Positions 1 to 7,769 are shown, counted from the stretch's first letter. The stretch is 64,000 nt of DNA from Agathobacter rectalis ATCC 33656 (GCF_000020605.1 NC_012781.1:1985501-2049500); one strand, 5' to 3'. Notes: generated by a model not told the origin, from the letters alone. Numbers and translations: made by a program.

Positions 1-29
1 GGTAAAACCTTCTGCAAATCCAAATTCAT
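1..29 (-). CDS. 5'-end of an unidentified phage early gene (partial)
   Basis: Reading leftward, an ATG at 27-29 follows a good ribosome-binding site (GGAAGGAG, about 10 nt upstream) and opens a frame MNLDLQKVL that runs off the window edge. It begins 2 nt beyond the stop of the replisome organizer, so it belongs to the same early operon. A DnaC-like helicase loader often follows such a gene in Firmicutes phages, but nine residues cannot show that. Confidence 0.5.
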
Positions 30-31
30 CG

Positions 32-811
32 TCACTCACTCCTTCCGAACGGATTCTCGTTGTCGTCGTACTCTGCTTCGCTCTGTACCGGCTTGTCCTT
101 TGGCAGATAGTCCAGGAACGGCGTTGACTCTCCTAAGAATGTCTTGCCATGCTTTATGTACATTGTCTCTGTTCTCTGCTTCTTACACTGTGCCGCATAG
201 TTCTTTACCGCTTCATACAACTGCTCGTGGGAGAAGCCATCTTCCAGGCGGGCCTTATACTTCTTGTATGCCTGCCCTTTATCAACCTTCCTCGGGTATG
301 CCTCCCACAGTTCCTCGAAATCCGTGGTGTAATTACCAATCGCCTTATTTGACTTCCGTTCTGCAGGCAGTACCGGTTCTTTCGGCTCCGGAAGTTCCGG
401 CGTTTCTGTGTTTTCTCCTGCCAGTGCTTCCTTCTCAGCCTTCATGCGGTTGTAATATTCTCTCTGCCTGTCAGCCTCACTGGACGACTGGCCGATGAAG
501 TTCTGAATATCCATCATGTAGATTGCTCCGTTATCGAGCATCTCGATTAAATCCAGCTTCTTGAATACATCCAATGCTTTCTCGACGGTGCCTACCTGGT
601 GCCCTGTCAAAGTTGCCAGGATTTCCGGCGTGTACGGAATCACATTTCTATACATCAACCTGCCGGAATTGCTCAGGCTTTTCAGATAGAGTTTCAGCAG
701 GATATTACTGTATAAATATCCGTCCTTCATGCTCTCTAAAATCTTCATCTCGTCCGTGTCGAAAAAGTCCTCTTTCAGCTTTAGGTAGTAATACTTTCTG
801 TTGTCTGCCAT
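32..811 (-). CDS. Phage replisome organizer (DnaD-like replication initiator)
   Basis: Probable phage replication initiation protein of 259 residues. The N-terminal part (about residues 1-115, starting MADNRKYYYLKLKEDFF) has the winged-helix pattern of the phage replisome organizer N-terminal family, including a helix-turn-helix around the ATLTGHQVGTVEKALDVF segment. A charged, proline-rich linker follows (residues about 115-155). The C-terminal part (DFEELWEAYPRKVDKGQAYKKY) is a module common at the end of DnaD-like phage proteins. These proteins bind the phage origin and recruit helicase. It is the last complete gene of the leftward early operon, downstream of the exonuclease and recT. Family assignment is good; the phage origin itself was not located. 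Confidence 0.8.
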   Translation of the reverse strand: MADNRKYYYLKLKEDFFDTDEMKILESMKDGYLYSNILLKLYLKSLSNSGRLMYRNVIPYTPEILATLTGHQVGTVEKALDVFKKLDLIEMLDNGAIYMMDIQNFIGQSSSEADRQREYYNRMKAEKEALAGENTETPELPEPKEPVLPAERKSNKAIGNYTTDFEELWEAYPRKVDKGQAYKKYKARLEDGFSHEQLYEAVKNYAAQCKKQRTETMYIKHGKTFLGESTPFLDYLPKDKPVQSEAEYDDNENPFGRSE

Positions 812-830
812 TCAGTCACCGCCTATCTCC

Positions 831-1628
831 TTAAATGCCTGCTGTTAAGTCCATAATCGAGATCGGCTTCTTTAAGACTCTGTTGTGTCTGCAGCAATCG
901 CACAATTCGCATCTGTCCGGCTCAACCTCTCCATTCTTAACTCTGAGGATTCTCGGCATATTCATCTCTACCATGTGCAATGCCTCCTGCAGATAGTTGT
1001 CTGTTACGTGGATAATACGGATGTCCGGCTCTGTCTGCTTCGTTGCTCCCGCAATAAAGAATGGCAACTTCTCGCCGGTATTCTGTCTCACGATTTCCTG
1101 GTAGACCGCCCCCTGGATGTCGTAACCCCAGTAACGGACAAAATCGAGGTAGCCGATGTCTTTTACCCACTTCAAATCCGTAATGGATGCCATGACCTTC
1201 AAATCAACGATAGCCACTCCCGGAATGTATGAGTCCATCTTGATCTTCCACTTCGCCCCGAACAGTTCTCCTGTCATAATGACCTGCTTCTGACCGCTCA
1301 TATACTTCATGAAGTATTCGTCTCGCTCGATACGGGCGATGATCTCCTCTGCCTGCTTGAAGTTTGCCTTTAACTCTCCCTTCTGAGTGAAGATTTCCGG
1401 ATTGTCCTTCTTGAACTGATCCAGGCTTCCCTCAAAATAACTGTCTACATAGCTTCCTACCAGCAGTGCTGTACTCTTTTCATCCTCCCAGCGTCCGTTC
1501 AGTTTCTCCATTCCGTAGAACTCGCAAGGCATCTTGCCGTAGGTTCCGGCAAAATCCTTATATCCCGATACGCTCATGTACTCCTTGTTAGCCTCCTGGC
1601 TGTAATAATTTTCTGATGTCAGCTGCAT
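831..1628 (-). CDS. PD-(D/E)XK exonuclease of phage recombination cassette (RecE/Exo8-like)
   Basis: 265-residue protein resembling the PD-(D/E)XK nucleases paired with RecT in Firmicutes phages (putative exodeoxyribonuclease 8, PDDEXK-like). Visible active-site elements are the acidic segment WKIKMDSYIPGVAIVDLKV, giving the D and D-x-K residues, and a later Q-rich helix (WGYDIQGAVYQEIV). A Cys cluster near the C terminus (CELCDCCRHN) may bind a metal or Fe-S cluster as in AddB/Cas4-type nucleases. It lies 11 nt downstream of recT with its own RBS (AGGAGGAAG). Expected role: resect double-strand ends to give ssDNA for RecT annealing during phage replication. Confidence 0.75.
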   Translation of the reverse strand: MQLTSENYYSQEANKEYMSVSGYKDFAGTYGKMPCEFYGMEKLNGRWEDEKSTALLVGSYVDSYFEGSLDQFKKDNPEIFTQKGELKANFKQAEEIIARIERDEYFMKYMSGQKQVIMTGELFGAKWKIKMDSYIPGVAIVDLKVMASITDLKWVKDIGYLDFVRYWGYDIQGAVYQEIVRQNTGEKLPFFIAGATKQTEPDIRIIHVTDNYLQEALHMVEMNMPRILRVKNGEVEPDRCELCDCCRHNRVLKKPISIMDLTAGI

Positions 1629-1639
1629 TCTTCTTCCTC

Positions 1640-2548
1640 CTATTCAACCTCTTCCAAATCTAAGCCGCCGATCTGCTGTTCCTCTTCTTTCTGCTCGATA
1701 TTACCGAACGGGTCCTGTGCCTCTACGATGTCTGGCTGGTTGTCACCGTAACTTCCTTCGCCGTCCTCGTCGTAAACTTTCTGATCGTCCTGGATTGCTC
1801 TCTGCATATCCACTGACAAAATACCCCACTTGCTTAGGAGCATCTTGATAACCGTCTTTAATGCCATTGCCTCAAAATCTGTCGTCCACTTACTGCCCTT
1901 CTTGTTATTTTCCAGGTCGTATCTGTACGCTGTCGAATACTTGCGGGCATGGTTCTCAACCTCTGCCGTTGTCATAAACAGTTCTTTTCTGAAACCTGTC
2001 AATAACTTAAACCAGGCATAATAGCCAGCGATGTTCTCCGATTTTCCTTCGGCTCTCTGCGTACACTTCGAGAAGTCCGTCACAAACTCAACCTCTCCGG
2101 TAATCGGATTGTATGAAACCAGCTCGTCCTTATAGACAACCGAGCAGTTCATCTTTTCATAATATCCGGAGCGGATCGCCAGCTGGATAAATCCCTTATA
2201 CATCATCTGAAACTGTGCTTCCGGATGTTTCTCCCACTGTCTCGTCTGCGGATTGTACTTATTGTTGTTGTAAGGCACGATTGCCGCAAACCCTAAATTG
2301 CTGTCAATCGGCAAATCGTAGGTTGCTGCTACAAACGCTGCGCTCATGATCGTTGTTGCCGGGCATTTCTTTAACTGTGCTGATCCAGCAACCACATTCG
2401 TAATGGATGCTAAAAACTGCGGTGCTTTCTGCCCTAAGACTTCCGTAAATTTCTTCTTTACTGCGTCCTGGGAAATCATGCTCTTAACCTGCGCTGCTAC
2501 ACTTAACTGCGTTCCCTGCTGTGTTGCCACTGCATTCTGTTCTGCCAT
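1640..2548 (-). CDS. recT: RecT-family ssDNA-annealing recombinase
   Basis: 302-residue RecT family protein, starting MAEQNAVATQQ. Family hallmarks are LPIDSNLGFAAIVPYNN, a central MMYKGFIQLAIRSGYY and the later TDFEAMALKTVIKMLLSKWG. RecT proteins coat single-stranded DNA and promote annealing and strand invasion. The ATG at 2548 is chosen over an upstream GTG at 2590 because AAGGAGG precedes it by about 8 nt. The C-terminal 50 residues are acidic and probably disordered. The neighbouring exonuclease completes a two-gene recombination module. Confidence 0.92.
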   Translation of the reverse strand: MAEQNAVATQQGTQLSVAAQVKSMISQDAVKKKFTEVLGQKAPQFLASITNVVAGSAQLKKCPATTIMSAAFVAATYDLPIDSNLGFAAIVPYNNNKYNPQTRQWEKHPEAQFQMMYKGFIQLAIRSGYYEKMNCSVVYKDELVSYNPITGEVEFVTDFSKCTQRAEGKSENIAGYYAWFKLLTGFRKELFMTTAEVENHARKYSTAYRYDLENNKKGSKWTTDFEAMALKTVIKMLLSKWGILSVDMQRAIQDDQKVYDEDGEGSYGDNQPDIVEAQDPFGNIEQKEEEQQIGGLDLEEVE

Positions 2549-2549
2549 A

Positions 2550-2780
2550 CTACCTTTCCTCCTTTTCTGCTTCCGTGAGGCTTTCGCCACACAACTTTAA
2601 TATTTCTTCTGCGCTCATATCATCCACGCATTCTTCACAAATCTTCCCTTCCGGAGAATCCCAAAACTTATCTCCTACCAGGATTCCGTACCCGCATTTC
2701 ACGCATTCGTGAACCGGTACCGGCTCCGGTGCGTTCGGGCATCTTGGATGGCATGGGTTCATACCGCATTCTGCACACAT
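2550..2780 (-). CDS. Small zinc-ribbon-like phage protein
   Basis: 76-residue protein starting MCAECGMNPCHPRCPN with an RBS (GGAGG) about 11 nt upstream. It has Cys pairs at C-x2-C-x4-C-x3-C near the start, then CVKCG and CEEC, which look like two zinc-binding knuckles. The C-terminal part (SAEEILKLCGESLTEAEKEE) is acidic. Small zinc proteins next to recT are common in phage early regions. The function is unknown; DNA- or protein-binding accessory is a guess. It ends 2 nt before recT, so the two are probably translationally coupled. Confidence 0.65.
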   Translation of the reverse strand: MCAECGMNPCHPRCPNAPEPVPVHECVKCGYGILVGDKFWDSPEGKICEECVDDMSAEEILKLCGESLTEAEKEER

Positions 2781-3013
2781 ATTCCTTCTGCCTCCAATCT
2801 TCTCAAAAACGTCGTAGCGTTTACCGAGCATCTGAACAGATAGTTCTTAACCTCGTCCTTGAATAGCAGCGGCAGGTATTCCTCTCTGTTCTCGATCTTG
2901 CTTATATCCATCTTCCGGTTGCACAACCATAAGATTTGCTCAGCCTCTTCATCTGAGATGTGAATTTCTTTCTCTCTGTACTCGTCTACGATTTTCTGCA
3001 ACTCTTCGCTCAT
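2759..3013 (-). CDS. Small phage protein of unknown function
   Basis: 84-residue protein starting MSEELQKIVDEYREKEIHI, chosen because GGAGAAAG lies just upstream of this ATG. The body is helical and charged, with EEAEQILWLCNRKMDIS and a C-terminal FLRRLEAEGICVQNAV. I recognise no family. It overlaps the neighbours on both sides (65 nt upstream, 22 nt downstream) in the compact style of phage early operons. Confidence 0.55.
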   Translation of the reverse strand: MSEELQKIVDEYREKEIHISDEEAEQILWLCNRKMDISKIENREEYLPLLFKDEVKNYLFRCSVNATTFLRRLEAEGICVQNAV

Positions 3014-3248
3014 AGGCTTTCTCCTCTCTCCATTCTTCGATGAAGTCCGGCAGGTACATTCTCGCCTCATTTACGAAATATCCGACGATCAACACCACTG
3101 GTAAGACCAGCCACTCACCGCCGTAGGCTTTATAGCCTCTCTCAATGTACGCTGCTTCAACCGATACTTTTGTGAGGACCAGTCCCAGGCTTACCCAAAA
3201 CCAATACAGTCTCACAAATCTTCTGACTTTCTTTCTAAATCTTCTCAT
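2949..3248 (-). CDS. Small basic membrane protein
   Basis: 99-residue protein starting MRRFRKKVRRF, with an RBS-like AAAGGA upstream. It has two hydrophobic stretches (LYWFWVSLGLVLTKVSV and WLVLPVVLIVGYFV) separated by a short loop, with strongly basic N and C termini. Probably a two-pass inner-membrane protein with both ends cytoplasmic. It sits directly downstream of the SleB-like hydrolase and may act with it at the envelope, but this is inferred only from adjacency. Confidence 0.55.
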   Translation of the reverse strand: MRRFRKKVRRFVRLYWFWVSLGLVLTKVSVEAAYIERGYKAYGGEWLVLPVVLIVGYFVNEARMYLPDFIEEWREEKAYERRVAENRRRVQRERNSHLR

Positions 3249-3262
3249 ACCGCCTGTTCCTT

Positions 3263-3871
3263 TCACTTATAGAAGTAATGTTTGCCGTACTTGAAAAGAA
3301 ATTCCAAATTCTCGCTGTGCCACTTACTGTCGCTCTTGCTCTCAAAATACAAAGCATCCTGGCTTTCGTTCCAATGGTCTACCTGGATCAGCTTCAATGC
3401 TTCGTAGCACTCCTCGTCCGGCTCTACTGCGTCGTATCTTCCGTTTGCTACTGGACTGAACTGGTTCTTCTGAAAAATGACTTCCTCGATTGTGTCCGGG
3501 AACTCATTGCTCCAAACTCTGTTGAGGACCACCAGCATGACCAGTGCCTTTCCTTTCACGCCTTCGCTCTCAGCTTCGGCCATTGCTATCTTGCATAGCA
3601 GGTAAGAATCGTCCTTGTCCCAATCCATACTTGCAATCAACGGTTCTTCTGTCTCAACTGCCTTTGCTGTCTCCGTTGGCTGTGTTGTCTCTTCGACCTC
3701 CGGCATATACGTCGTCTCTGCCACTTCCTCTGTGGCTATGTAGACCGGCCGGCTTTTTTCTTTCTCCTGCCCGAGCGTTTCTGAAATGCCACTTACTGCA
3801 AAACAGGCAGCTCCGACCATCGTTGCCATTCTTGCCGCAAACAATATTCTTCGCTTACTTGCTTTCTTCAA
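3263..3871 (-). CDS. SleB-like cell wall hydrolase (Hydrolase_2 family)
   Basis: 202-residue secreted or membrane-anchored protein. An N-terminal basic and hydrophobic segment (residues about 1-32, KKASKRRILFAARMATMVG) acts as signal or anchor. A Thr/Glu/Pro-rich linker follows. From about residue 85 comes a SleB-like domain: LLCKIAMAEAESEGVKGKALV contains the catalytic-type Glu, followed by VLNRVWSNEFPDTIEEVIF and NQFSPVANGRYD, typical of Hydrolase_2. Such enzymes cleave peptidoglycan (lytic transglycosylase type). Odd point: it lies in the early region between regulators and recT, not in a lysis cassette, so a role in the infected cell wall or superinfection may be more likely than lysis. 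Confidence 0.8.
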   Translation of the reverse strand: MKKASKRRILFAARMATMVGAACFAVSGISETLGQEKEKSRPVYIATEEVAETTYMPEVEETTQPTETAKAVETEEPLIASMDWDKDDSYLLCKIAMAEAESEGVKGKALVMLVVLNRVWSNEFPDTIEEVIFQKNQFSPVANGRYDAVEPDEECYEALKLIQVDHWNESQDALYFESKSDSKWHSENLEFLFKYGKHYFYK

Positions 3872-3901
3872 TTCTGAACTCCTTTCCGGCGTTGCTCCGG
3901 C

Positions 3902-4396
3902 TTACTTGCCGTTCAAATACTTCTCTCCGACAATTTTCATTTCGCTTATTACCTCTGCCATCTTTTCGAGCTGCCCGATGATTTTTTCCAAGGCTGGCAA
4001 TTCATCCTTTGTGATTTTTCCATCTGCAGTTATCTCGATCAGACTGTCTCGCATATTCTTCAATGAATCCTCATTGAAGTTCTGTAAAAGCCTTAATGCA
4101 ATTCCTTCTAAACTTTTCTCTTCGGTTGCCAGTGGTAGGAATCCGTGTACCGGGCATTCTCGCATACAGTACCCAGTAATCAATTCCGGGGCGTTGTAGA
4201 GGTCAGCCATAAGCACCACCTTGTCCACCGGGACAACCTTCGTATTGCCAAGCTCGTAATCTGCCAATGTTGAAACCGATATCCCCAACAGTTCTGCAGC
4301 TCCTTCACGGCTCCATAGCCTCTCGTTGTACGTTGCCGCCTTTTTTCTGGCCTGGAAATACATATTTGTGTTCTCGTTTGTAGGGCCTCTTCCCAT
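3902..4396 (-). CDS. XRE-family regulator of the phage early region
   Basis: 164-residue protein with an XRE helix-turn-helix at about residues 15-60 (SREGAAELLGISVSTLADYE is the recognition part). A Cys-containing segment (GYCMRECPVHGFLP) and a C-terminal alpha-helical region rich in Leu/Glu (about 95-160) follow; the latter is probably an oligomerisation helix pair. It is transcribed leftward behind the double-HTH gene, 28 nt downstream. Likely a second early transcriptional regulator. Its target is unknown. Confidence 0.7.
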   Translation of the reverse strand: MGRGPTNENTNMYFQARKKAATYNERLWSREGAAELLGISVSTLADYELGNTKVVPVDKVVLMADLYNAPELITGYCMRECPVHGFLPLATEEKSLEGIALRLLQNFNEDSLKNMRDSLIEITADGKITKDELPALEKIIGQLEKMAEVISEMKIVGEKYLNGK

Positions 4397-4424
4397 TTCT
4401 TGTTACCTACCCTTCCGCTATAAT

Positions 4425-4841
4425 TTACTTATCAGCTGGAACAGCGACCAGGTTGATTCCTAGCAGGTTATTCACCCCGCTTACGATTGCTTCGTTCATC
4501 ATCTTGCCGTTAATTACCAGTGACAGCCGATCCCTGGAGACATCCAGCTGCTTCGCCAGCTCATTGACGGTCATGCTCTGTTTTACCAGTTCCACCTTCA
4601 CTGTCTGACACCATTCATCGGACGGTGTTTCGGTTCTCTCCGGCAGTCCTTCCGTTCCAAGCACTTCGTTGATCTTCTCAGCGATTACCTTGTAACTCGA
4701 ATTGGAATATCTGCCGTTGACTACCTGGGAAACAGTAGCATTGCTGTAGCCGATTTTTTCGGCCAGCTGCTTCAATGTCATATCGTGGTCGATTACTGCT
4801 TTTTTAACAGCTTTGCCCCACTGTGATGTTTCCTGCTTCAT
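4425..4841 (-). CDS. Tandem double-HTH XRE protein (Cro-like early regulator)
   Basis: 138-residue protein made of two XRE-type helix-turn-helix domains. The first (about residues 12-50) contains MTLKQLAEKIGYSNATVSQV; the second (about 85-125) contains MTVNELAKQLDVSRDRLSLV. One polypeptide could bind both halves of a dyad. It is the first leftward gene after the divergent control region, the position of a Cro-type protein. The TTTACA-17-TATAAT promoter on the minus strand (5008-5036) should drive it. Confidence 0.75.
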   Translation of the reverse strand: MKQETSQWGKAVKKAVIDHDMTLKQLAEKIGYSNATVSQVVNGRYSNSSYKVIAEKINEVLGTEGLPERTETPSDEWCQTVKVELVKQSMTVNELAKQLDVSRDRLSLVINGKMMNEAIVSGVNNLLGINLVAVPADK

Positions 4842-4899
4842 GCTTGCGTTTCACTCCTTTCTCGCATTTGTGTAAAAACTATTTATCTTTTCTGATTTG

Positions 4900-5036
4900 C
4901 GTGCTATAATGTAAGTAAACCTCTTTACAAACTCGCAAACAGACGCACGAAATACAAGCACAATCTCTCGGCTCGCAACTTTGAGTTGTTTTGTATTTCA
5001 TGTATTTATTATAGCACGTATCTGCGAGTTTGTAAA
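4900..5036. promoter_or_regulatory. Symmetric lysogeny/lytic control region with paired inverted repeats
   Basis: Three perfect inverted pairs lie between the divergent regulators. CGTGCTATAAT at 4900-4910 pairs with 5008-5018. TTTACAAACTCGCA at 4924-4937 pairs with 5023-5036. GAAATACAA at 4949-4957 pairs with 4991-4999. The 14-bp repeat is the best operator candidate: one copy overlaps the -35 box of the leftward promoter, the other lies just past a rightward -10. Binding of the 5083 repressor here is inferred. Confidence 0.65.
5008..5036 (-). promoter_or_regulatory. Leftward early promoter
   Basis: On the minus strand TTTACA (5031-5036) is followed after 17 nt by TATAAT (5008-5013), a near-consensus sigma-A promoter firing toward the double-HTH gene. 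Its -35 lies inside the 14-bp operator-like repeat, so a bound repressor would block it. Confidence 0.65.
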
Positions 5037-5082
5037 TGTTTTTGCTCTTATTTGCGTATTATTTTTACCACGGAGGTTGCCT

Positions 5083-5448
5083 ATGGAAATCATCGAAAGA
5101 ATCACTGAAACCCTTGAAAAAACGGACAAAAAGGCTACTGATCTGTGCGACCGCCTCGGCATTCGGACATCTACGATGTCTACCTGGAAAACTCGCAATA
5201 GCGACCCACCAGCGAAATACATCAAACCGATTGCAGACTTCCTTGGCGTGTCAGTTCATTACCTATTGACCGGCGAAGAGGCTCCTGCCCGCAAGCTCAC
5301 CACTGCAGAAGAGGACGAGCTTCTCGAACTGTACCGGGCATTGCCACAGAACAAACAATTTGAGTTTATCGGGGAACTCAAGGGATTTCTGAAAGCCTAT
5401 ACAGAGTCTCAGAAATACCTCGACAAAGAAAAAAGATTATCAGTTTAG
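5083..5448 (+). CDS. XRE-family phage repressor (CI-like)
   Basis: 121-residue protein starting MEIIERITETLEKTDKKATD at 5083, with GGAGG 6 nt upstream. An XRE helix-turn-helix occupies about residues 5-62 (LCDRLGIRTSTMSTWK, then the conserved FLGVSVHYLLTGE). A short helical C-terminal domain (about 70-115, TAEEDELLELYRALPQNKQFE) is the dimerisation-type tail seen in small Firmicutes repressors. It lacks a LexA-like peptidase domain. As first gene of the rightward lysogeny module it is the probable lysogenic repressor acting on the adjacent repeats. Confidence 0.8.
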   Translation: MEIIERITETLEKTDKKATDLCDRLGIRTSTMSTWKTRNSDPPAKYIKPIADFLGVSVHYLLTGEEAPARKLTTAEEDELLELYRALPQNKQFEFIGELKGFLKAYTESQKYLDKEKRLSV

Positions 5449-5489
5449 AATGGTACCGACTTTACGGCCGGTACTGAGGAGATGTGCCT

Positions 5490-5783
5490 ATGAATAACAA
5501 ATACTTTGAGCTGGCACGCAATGAGGAGAGGTCCGGGAACGATGCCGCTGCATTGCTTCTTTATCTCTCCTCTTTTTGTGACAGCTGCAATCACGGCACC
5601 AGGAACCGCTCCTACGGTGTCGTAGCAAAGATCCGGCACCTGCAGCACCGGCTTATGCTCACTGACCTGCAGTTGTTCGGATTGGTTCACTCATACGGTC
5701 CGCTTACGGACTCTGAGTGCAAGAAACTTTTAGACTGTTCCATACGTGGTACCGGTATCTCCGGTTACGCCTATGGATATTAA
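5490..5783 (+). CDS. Lysogeny-module protein of unknown function
   Basis: 97-residue protein starting MNNKYFELARNEERSGND, with GAGGAG about 10 nt upstream. The N-terminal half is a helical pair resembling a TPR-like repeat (SGNDAAALLLYLSSFCDSC), and the rest is rich in Leu/His with a C-terminal GYAYGY. No family recognised. It overlaps the next gene by 11 nt, so translation is probably coupled. Confidence 0.5.
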   Translation: MNNKYFELARNEERSGNDAAALLLYLSSFCDSCNHGTRNRSYGVVAKIRHLQHRLMLTDLQLFGLVHSYGPLTDSECKKLLDCSIRGTGISGYAYGY

Positions 5784-6099
5784 CAAATTCTCAGAGCGTC
5801 TTTCGCATTGTATGCAGGAACACCATTTGAACGGTAACGACCTTGCCGCTCTTTCCGGTGTGACTGCCGCTACAATCTCACGCTACCTCAATGGACTGCG
5901 AACACCGACCGTCGATAATGTCGTGCTACTGGCTGATGCCCTCGATGTGTCCGTAGATTACCTTCTTGGACGGCATAATGTCCCGGACGATAAAATGCTC
6001 GTGTCCTTGTATTCCATCGCTTCCAGCGACGATAAGCGTGTCCTATGGACGCTCCTGGAAAGATACGGAGGAAACCATGGAACAACTAAACGGCAATGA
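5773..6099 (+). CDS. XRE-family regulator in the lysogeny module
   Basis: 108-residue protein starting MDINKFSERLSHCMQEH. The XRE helix-turn-helix at about residues 6-62 (LAALSGVTAATISRYLNG, then ALDVSVDYLLGR) is clear, with a short helical tail. No strong RBS precedes the ATG; it starts inside the previous gene, which suggests coupling. It may modulate the same operators as the 5083 repressor or a separate set. Confidence 0.72.
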   Translation: MDINKFSERLSHCMQEHHLNGNDLAALSGVTAATISRYLNGLRTPTVDNVVLLADALDVSVDYLLGRHNVPDDKMLVSLYSIASSDDKRVLWTLLERYGGNHGTTKRQ

Positions 6100-6652
6100 A
6101 CCATTTACCCTGCATGGTTCCGGTACTTCTATCATGCTGCAGGATTTTTGGCGTTGGGCGTATTCTGATCTGCTCAACAATACCCACCGTGGAGTGCTTG
6201 CCGAATTTCTCGTACACTCTGCCTTGGAAACAAAAGACGTCGCACGTGCCGACTGGCTACCGTTCGACCTTACTTCTCCTTCCGGTCTCCGGATCGAGGT
6301 CAAGTCGTCTGCCTATCTGCAGGCGTGGACTCTGGAAGATGTGTTCTCGCAGATTAGCTTCGACATTGCAAAGAAATTTGCCTGGGATGGAGCTACCTAC
6401 GCCTCTATGGCTATGCGTAACAGTGATTTGTATGTGTTCTGCGTCTTTACCGCTCGTACACGTGATGTTTCAATTCTTGATCTCGACTACTGGGACTTTT
6501 ATGTTCTACCCACCTCGGTTCTTAATGAGAAGGTGCCGGAGCAGAAAACAATCACGCTCTCTTCTCTCCTTAAACTCGAACCAGCAAAAACGGATTTCGC
6601 TGGCCTGCCTGCGGCTGTGGAATCAGTAAGGTTGTCAAATGAAACTACCTAA
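6077..6652 (+). CDS. PD-(D/E)XK-like protein of the lysogeny module
   Basis: 191-residue soluble protein starting MEQLNGNEPFTLHGSG, with GGAGG 5 nt upstream. The core has a restriction-endonuclease-like signature: a helix with Glu (RGVLAEFLVHSALE), then LPFDLTSPSGLRIEVKSSAY with the D...ExK arrangement, then a Q-containing segment (LEDVFSQISFDIAKKF). The remainder (DLYVFCVFTARTR) looks like continuing beta strands. It overlaps both neighbours and sits directly before the integrase. Nuclease activity and target are not shown; superinfection defence and an integration accessory are both possible. Confidence 0.6.
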   Translation: MEQLNGNEPFTLHGSGTSIMLQDFWRWAYSDLLNNTHRGVLAEFLVHSALETKDVARADWLPFDLTSPSGLRIEVKSSAYLQAWTLEDVFSQISFDIAKKFAWDGATYASMAMRNSDLYVFCVFTARTRDVSILDLDYWDFYVLPTSVLNEKVPEQKTITLSSLLKLEPAKTDFAGLPAAVESVRLSNETT

Positions 6653-7769
6653 CGGCTACGGCAGCGTGACAAAACTTTCCGGAAACCGTCGTAAGCCTTA
6701 CCTGGCCCGTGTTACTCTAGGCTGGATCACGGACGAACAGACCGGAAAGACCGTGCAAAACCGTGTTCCTCTTGGAACATTCAAGACTAAGAAGGAAGCT
6801 CTGCAGGCACTCGCTGAGTACGGAGCTAATCCTTACGATATACAAAATGCCGCTATGACCCTGGCGGAACTCTACGACAAATGGACTGCAGCTTACTTCC
6901 CTACCCTGGAAAGTGAATCATCCTGCCGTACCATCAAGTCAGCATGGAGCTACTGCCACGCCATTGCCGGAATGCGTGTTAAGGACCTGCGTGCCCGCCA
7001 CATCAAGGGCATAATGGAAGATGGCTACATCATTCCTTCACGTGGAGCCAATAAGGGCGAAAAGGTGCTTGCGTCTGCAGGCACAAAATCCCGGATCAAG
7101 TCTATGTTTAATTTAATGCTGGACTATGCGCTCGAATATGAGCTTGTTGATAAGAACTACTCCCGCACATTTGAACTGTCGGACGACATCATCAAAGAAA
7201 AGGAAGAAGCAAAACGTGGCCACATCATCTTCCAGGACTCAGAGATGCAGACGCTTTGGGAAAACGTCGGCAAAATCCGGTTCGTGGACTGGGTTCTCAT
7301 ACAGTGCTACATGGGATGGCGACCGCAAGAACTCGCCATACTGGAACTAGAGGACGTGCATCTTGAAGAACGCTATATTGTCGGTGGTATGAAAACACAG
7401 GCCGGGCGACACCGTATGGTGCCTATCCACCCGAAAATATTTGACCTGGTTAAGAAAAACTACGACTATGCCCTTGAACTTGGAAGCCACCGGCTCTTTA
7501 ATGATCCGGATTCTCCAAAGGGCGGCATGGCAATCACCTACGACAAATATGCCGGCCGTTTCGATAAAGTGATCACCGCTCTCAAACTCAGAGACGATCA
7601 TCGGCCGCACGACCCTCGAATGACATTCATCACCATGGCAAAGAAAGCCGAGGTTGACGAATACACCATCAAAAAACTTGTCGGTCACAGAATCACCGAC
7701 ATAACAGAGGCGGCTTATACAGACCGTGACTTAGAATGGCTCAGAGCCGAACTGGAAAAGATACCGTAA
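6639..7769 (+). CDS. int: Phage tyrosine integrase
   Basis: 376-residue tyrosine recombinase that inserts and excises the element. The N-terminal part (about 1-60) matches the AP2-like arm-binding domain, followed by a SAM-like core-binding domain (about 65-165, LAELYDKWTAAYFPTLES). In the catalytic domain the visible residues are Arg in CYMGWRPQELAIL, the H-x-x-R box as PHDPRMTF, and the Tyr in ITEAAYTDRD after LVGHR. The start at 6639 overlaps the preceding gene by 14 nt. It is the last gene of the element, so an attachment site should lie in 7770-7997. I could not identify its core because the other junction is outside the window. Confidence 0.93.
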   Translation: MKLPNGYGSVTKLSGNRRKPYLARVTLGWITDEQTGKTVQNRVPLGTFKTKKEALQALAEYGANPYDIQNAAMTLAELYDKWTAAYFPTLESESSCRTIKSAWSYCHAIAGMRVKDLRARHIKGIMEDGYIIPSRGANKGEKVLASAGTKSRIKSMFNLMLDYALEYELVDKNYSRTFELSDDIIKEKEEAKRGHIIFQDSEMQTLWENVGKIRFVDWVLIQCYMGWRPQELAILELEDVHLEERYIVGGMKTQAGRHRMVPIHPKIFDLVKKNYDYALELGSHRLFNDPDSPKGGMAITYDKYAGRFDKVITALKLRDDHRPHDPRMTFITMAKKAEVDEYTIKKLVGHRITDITEAAYTDRDLEWLRAELEKIP

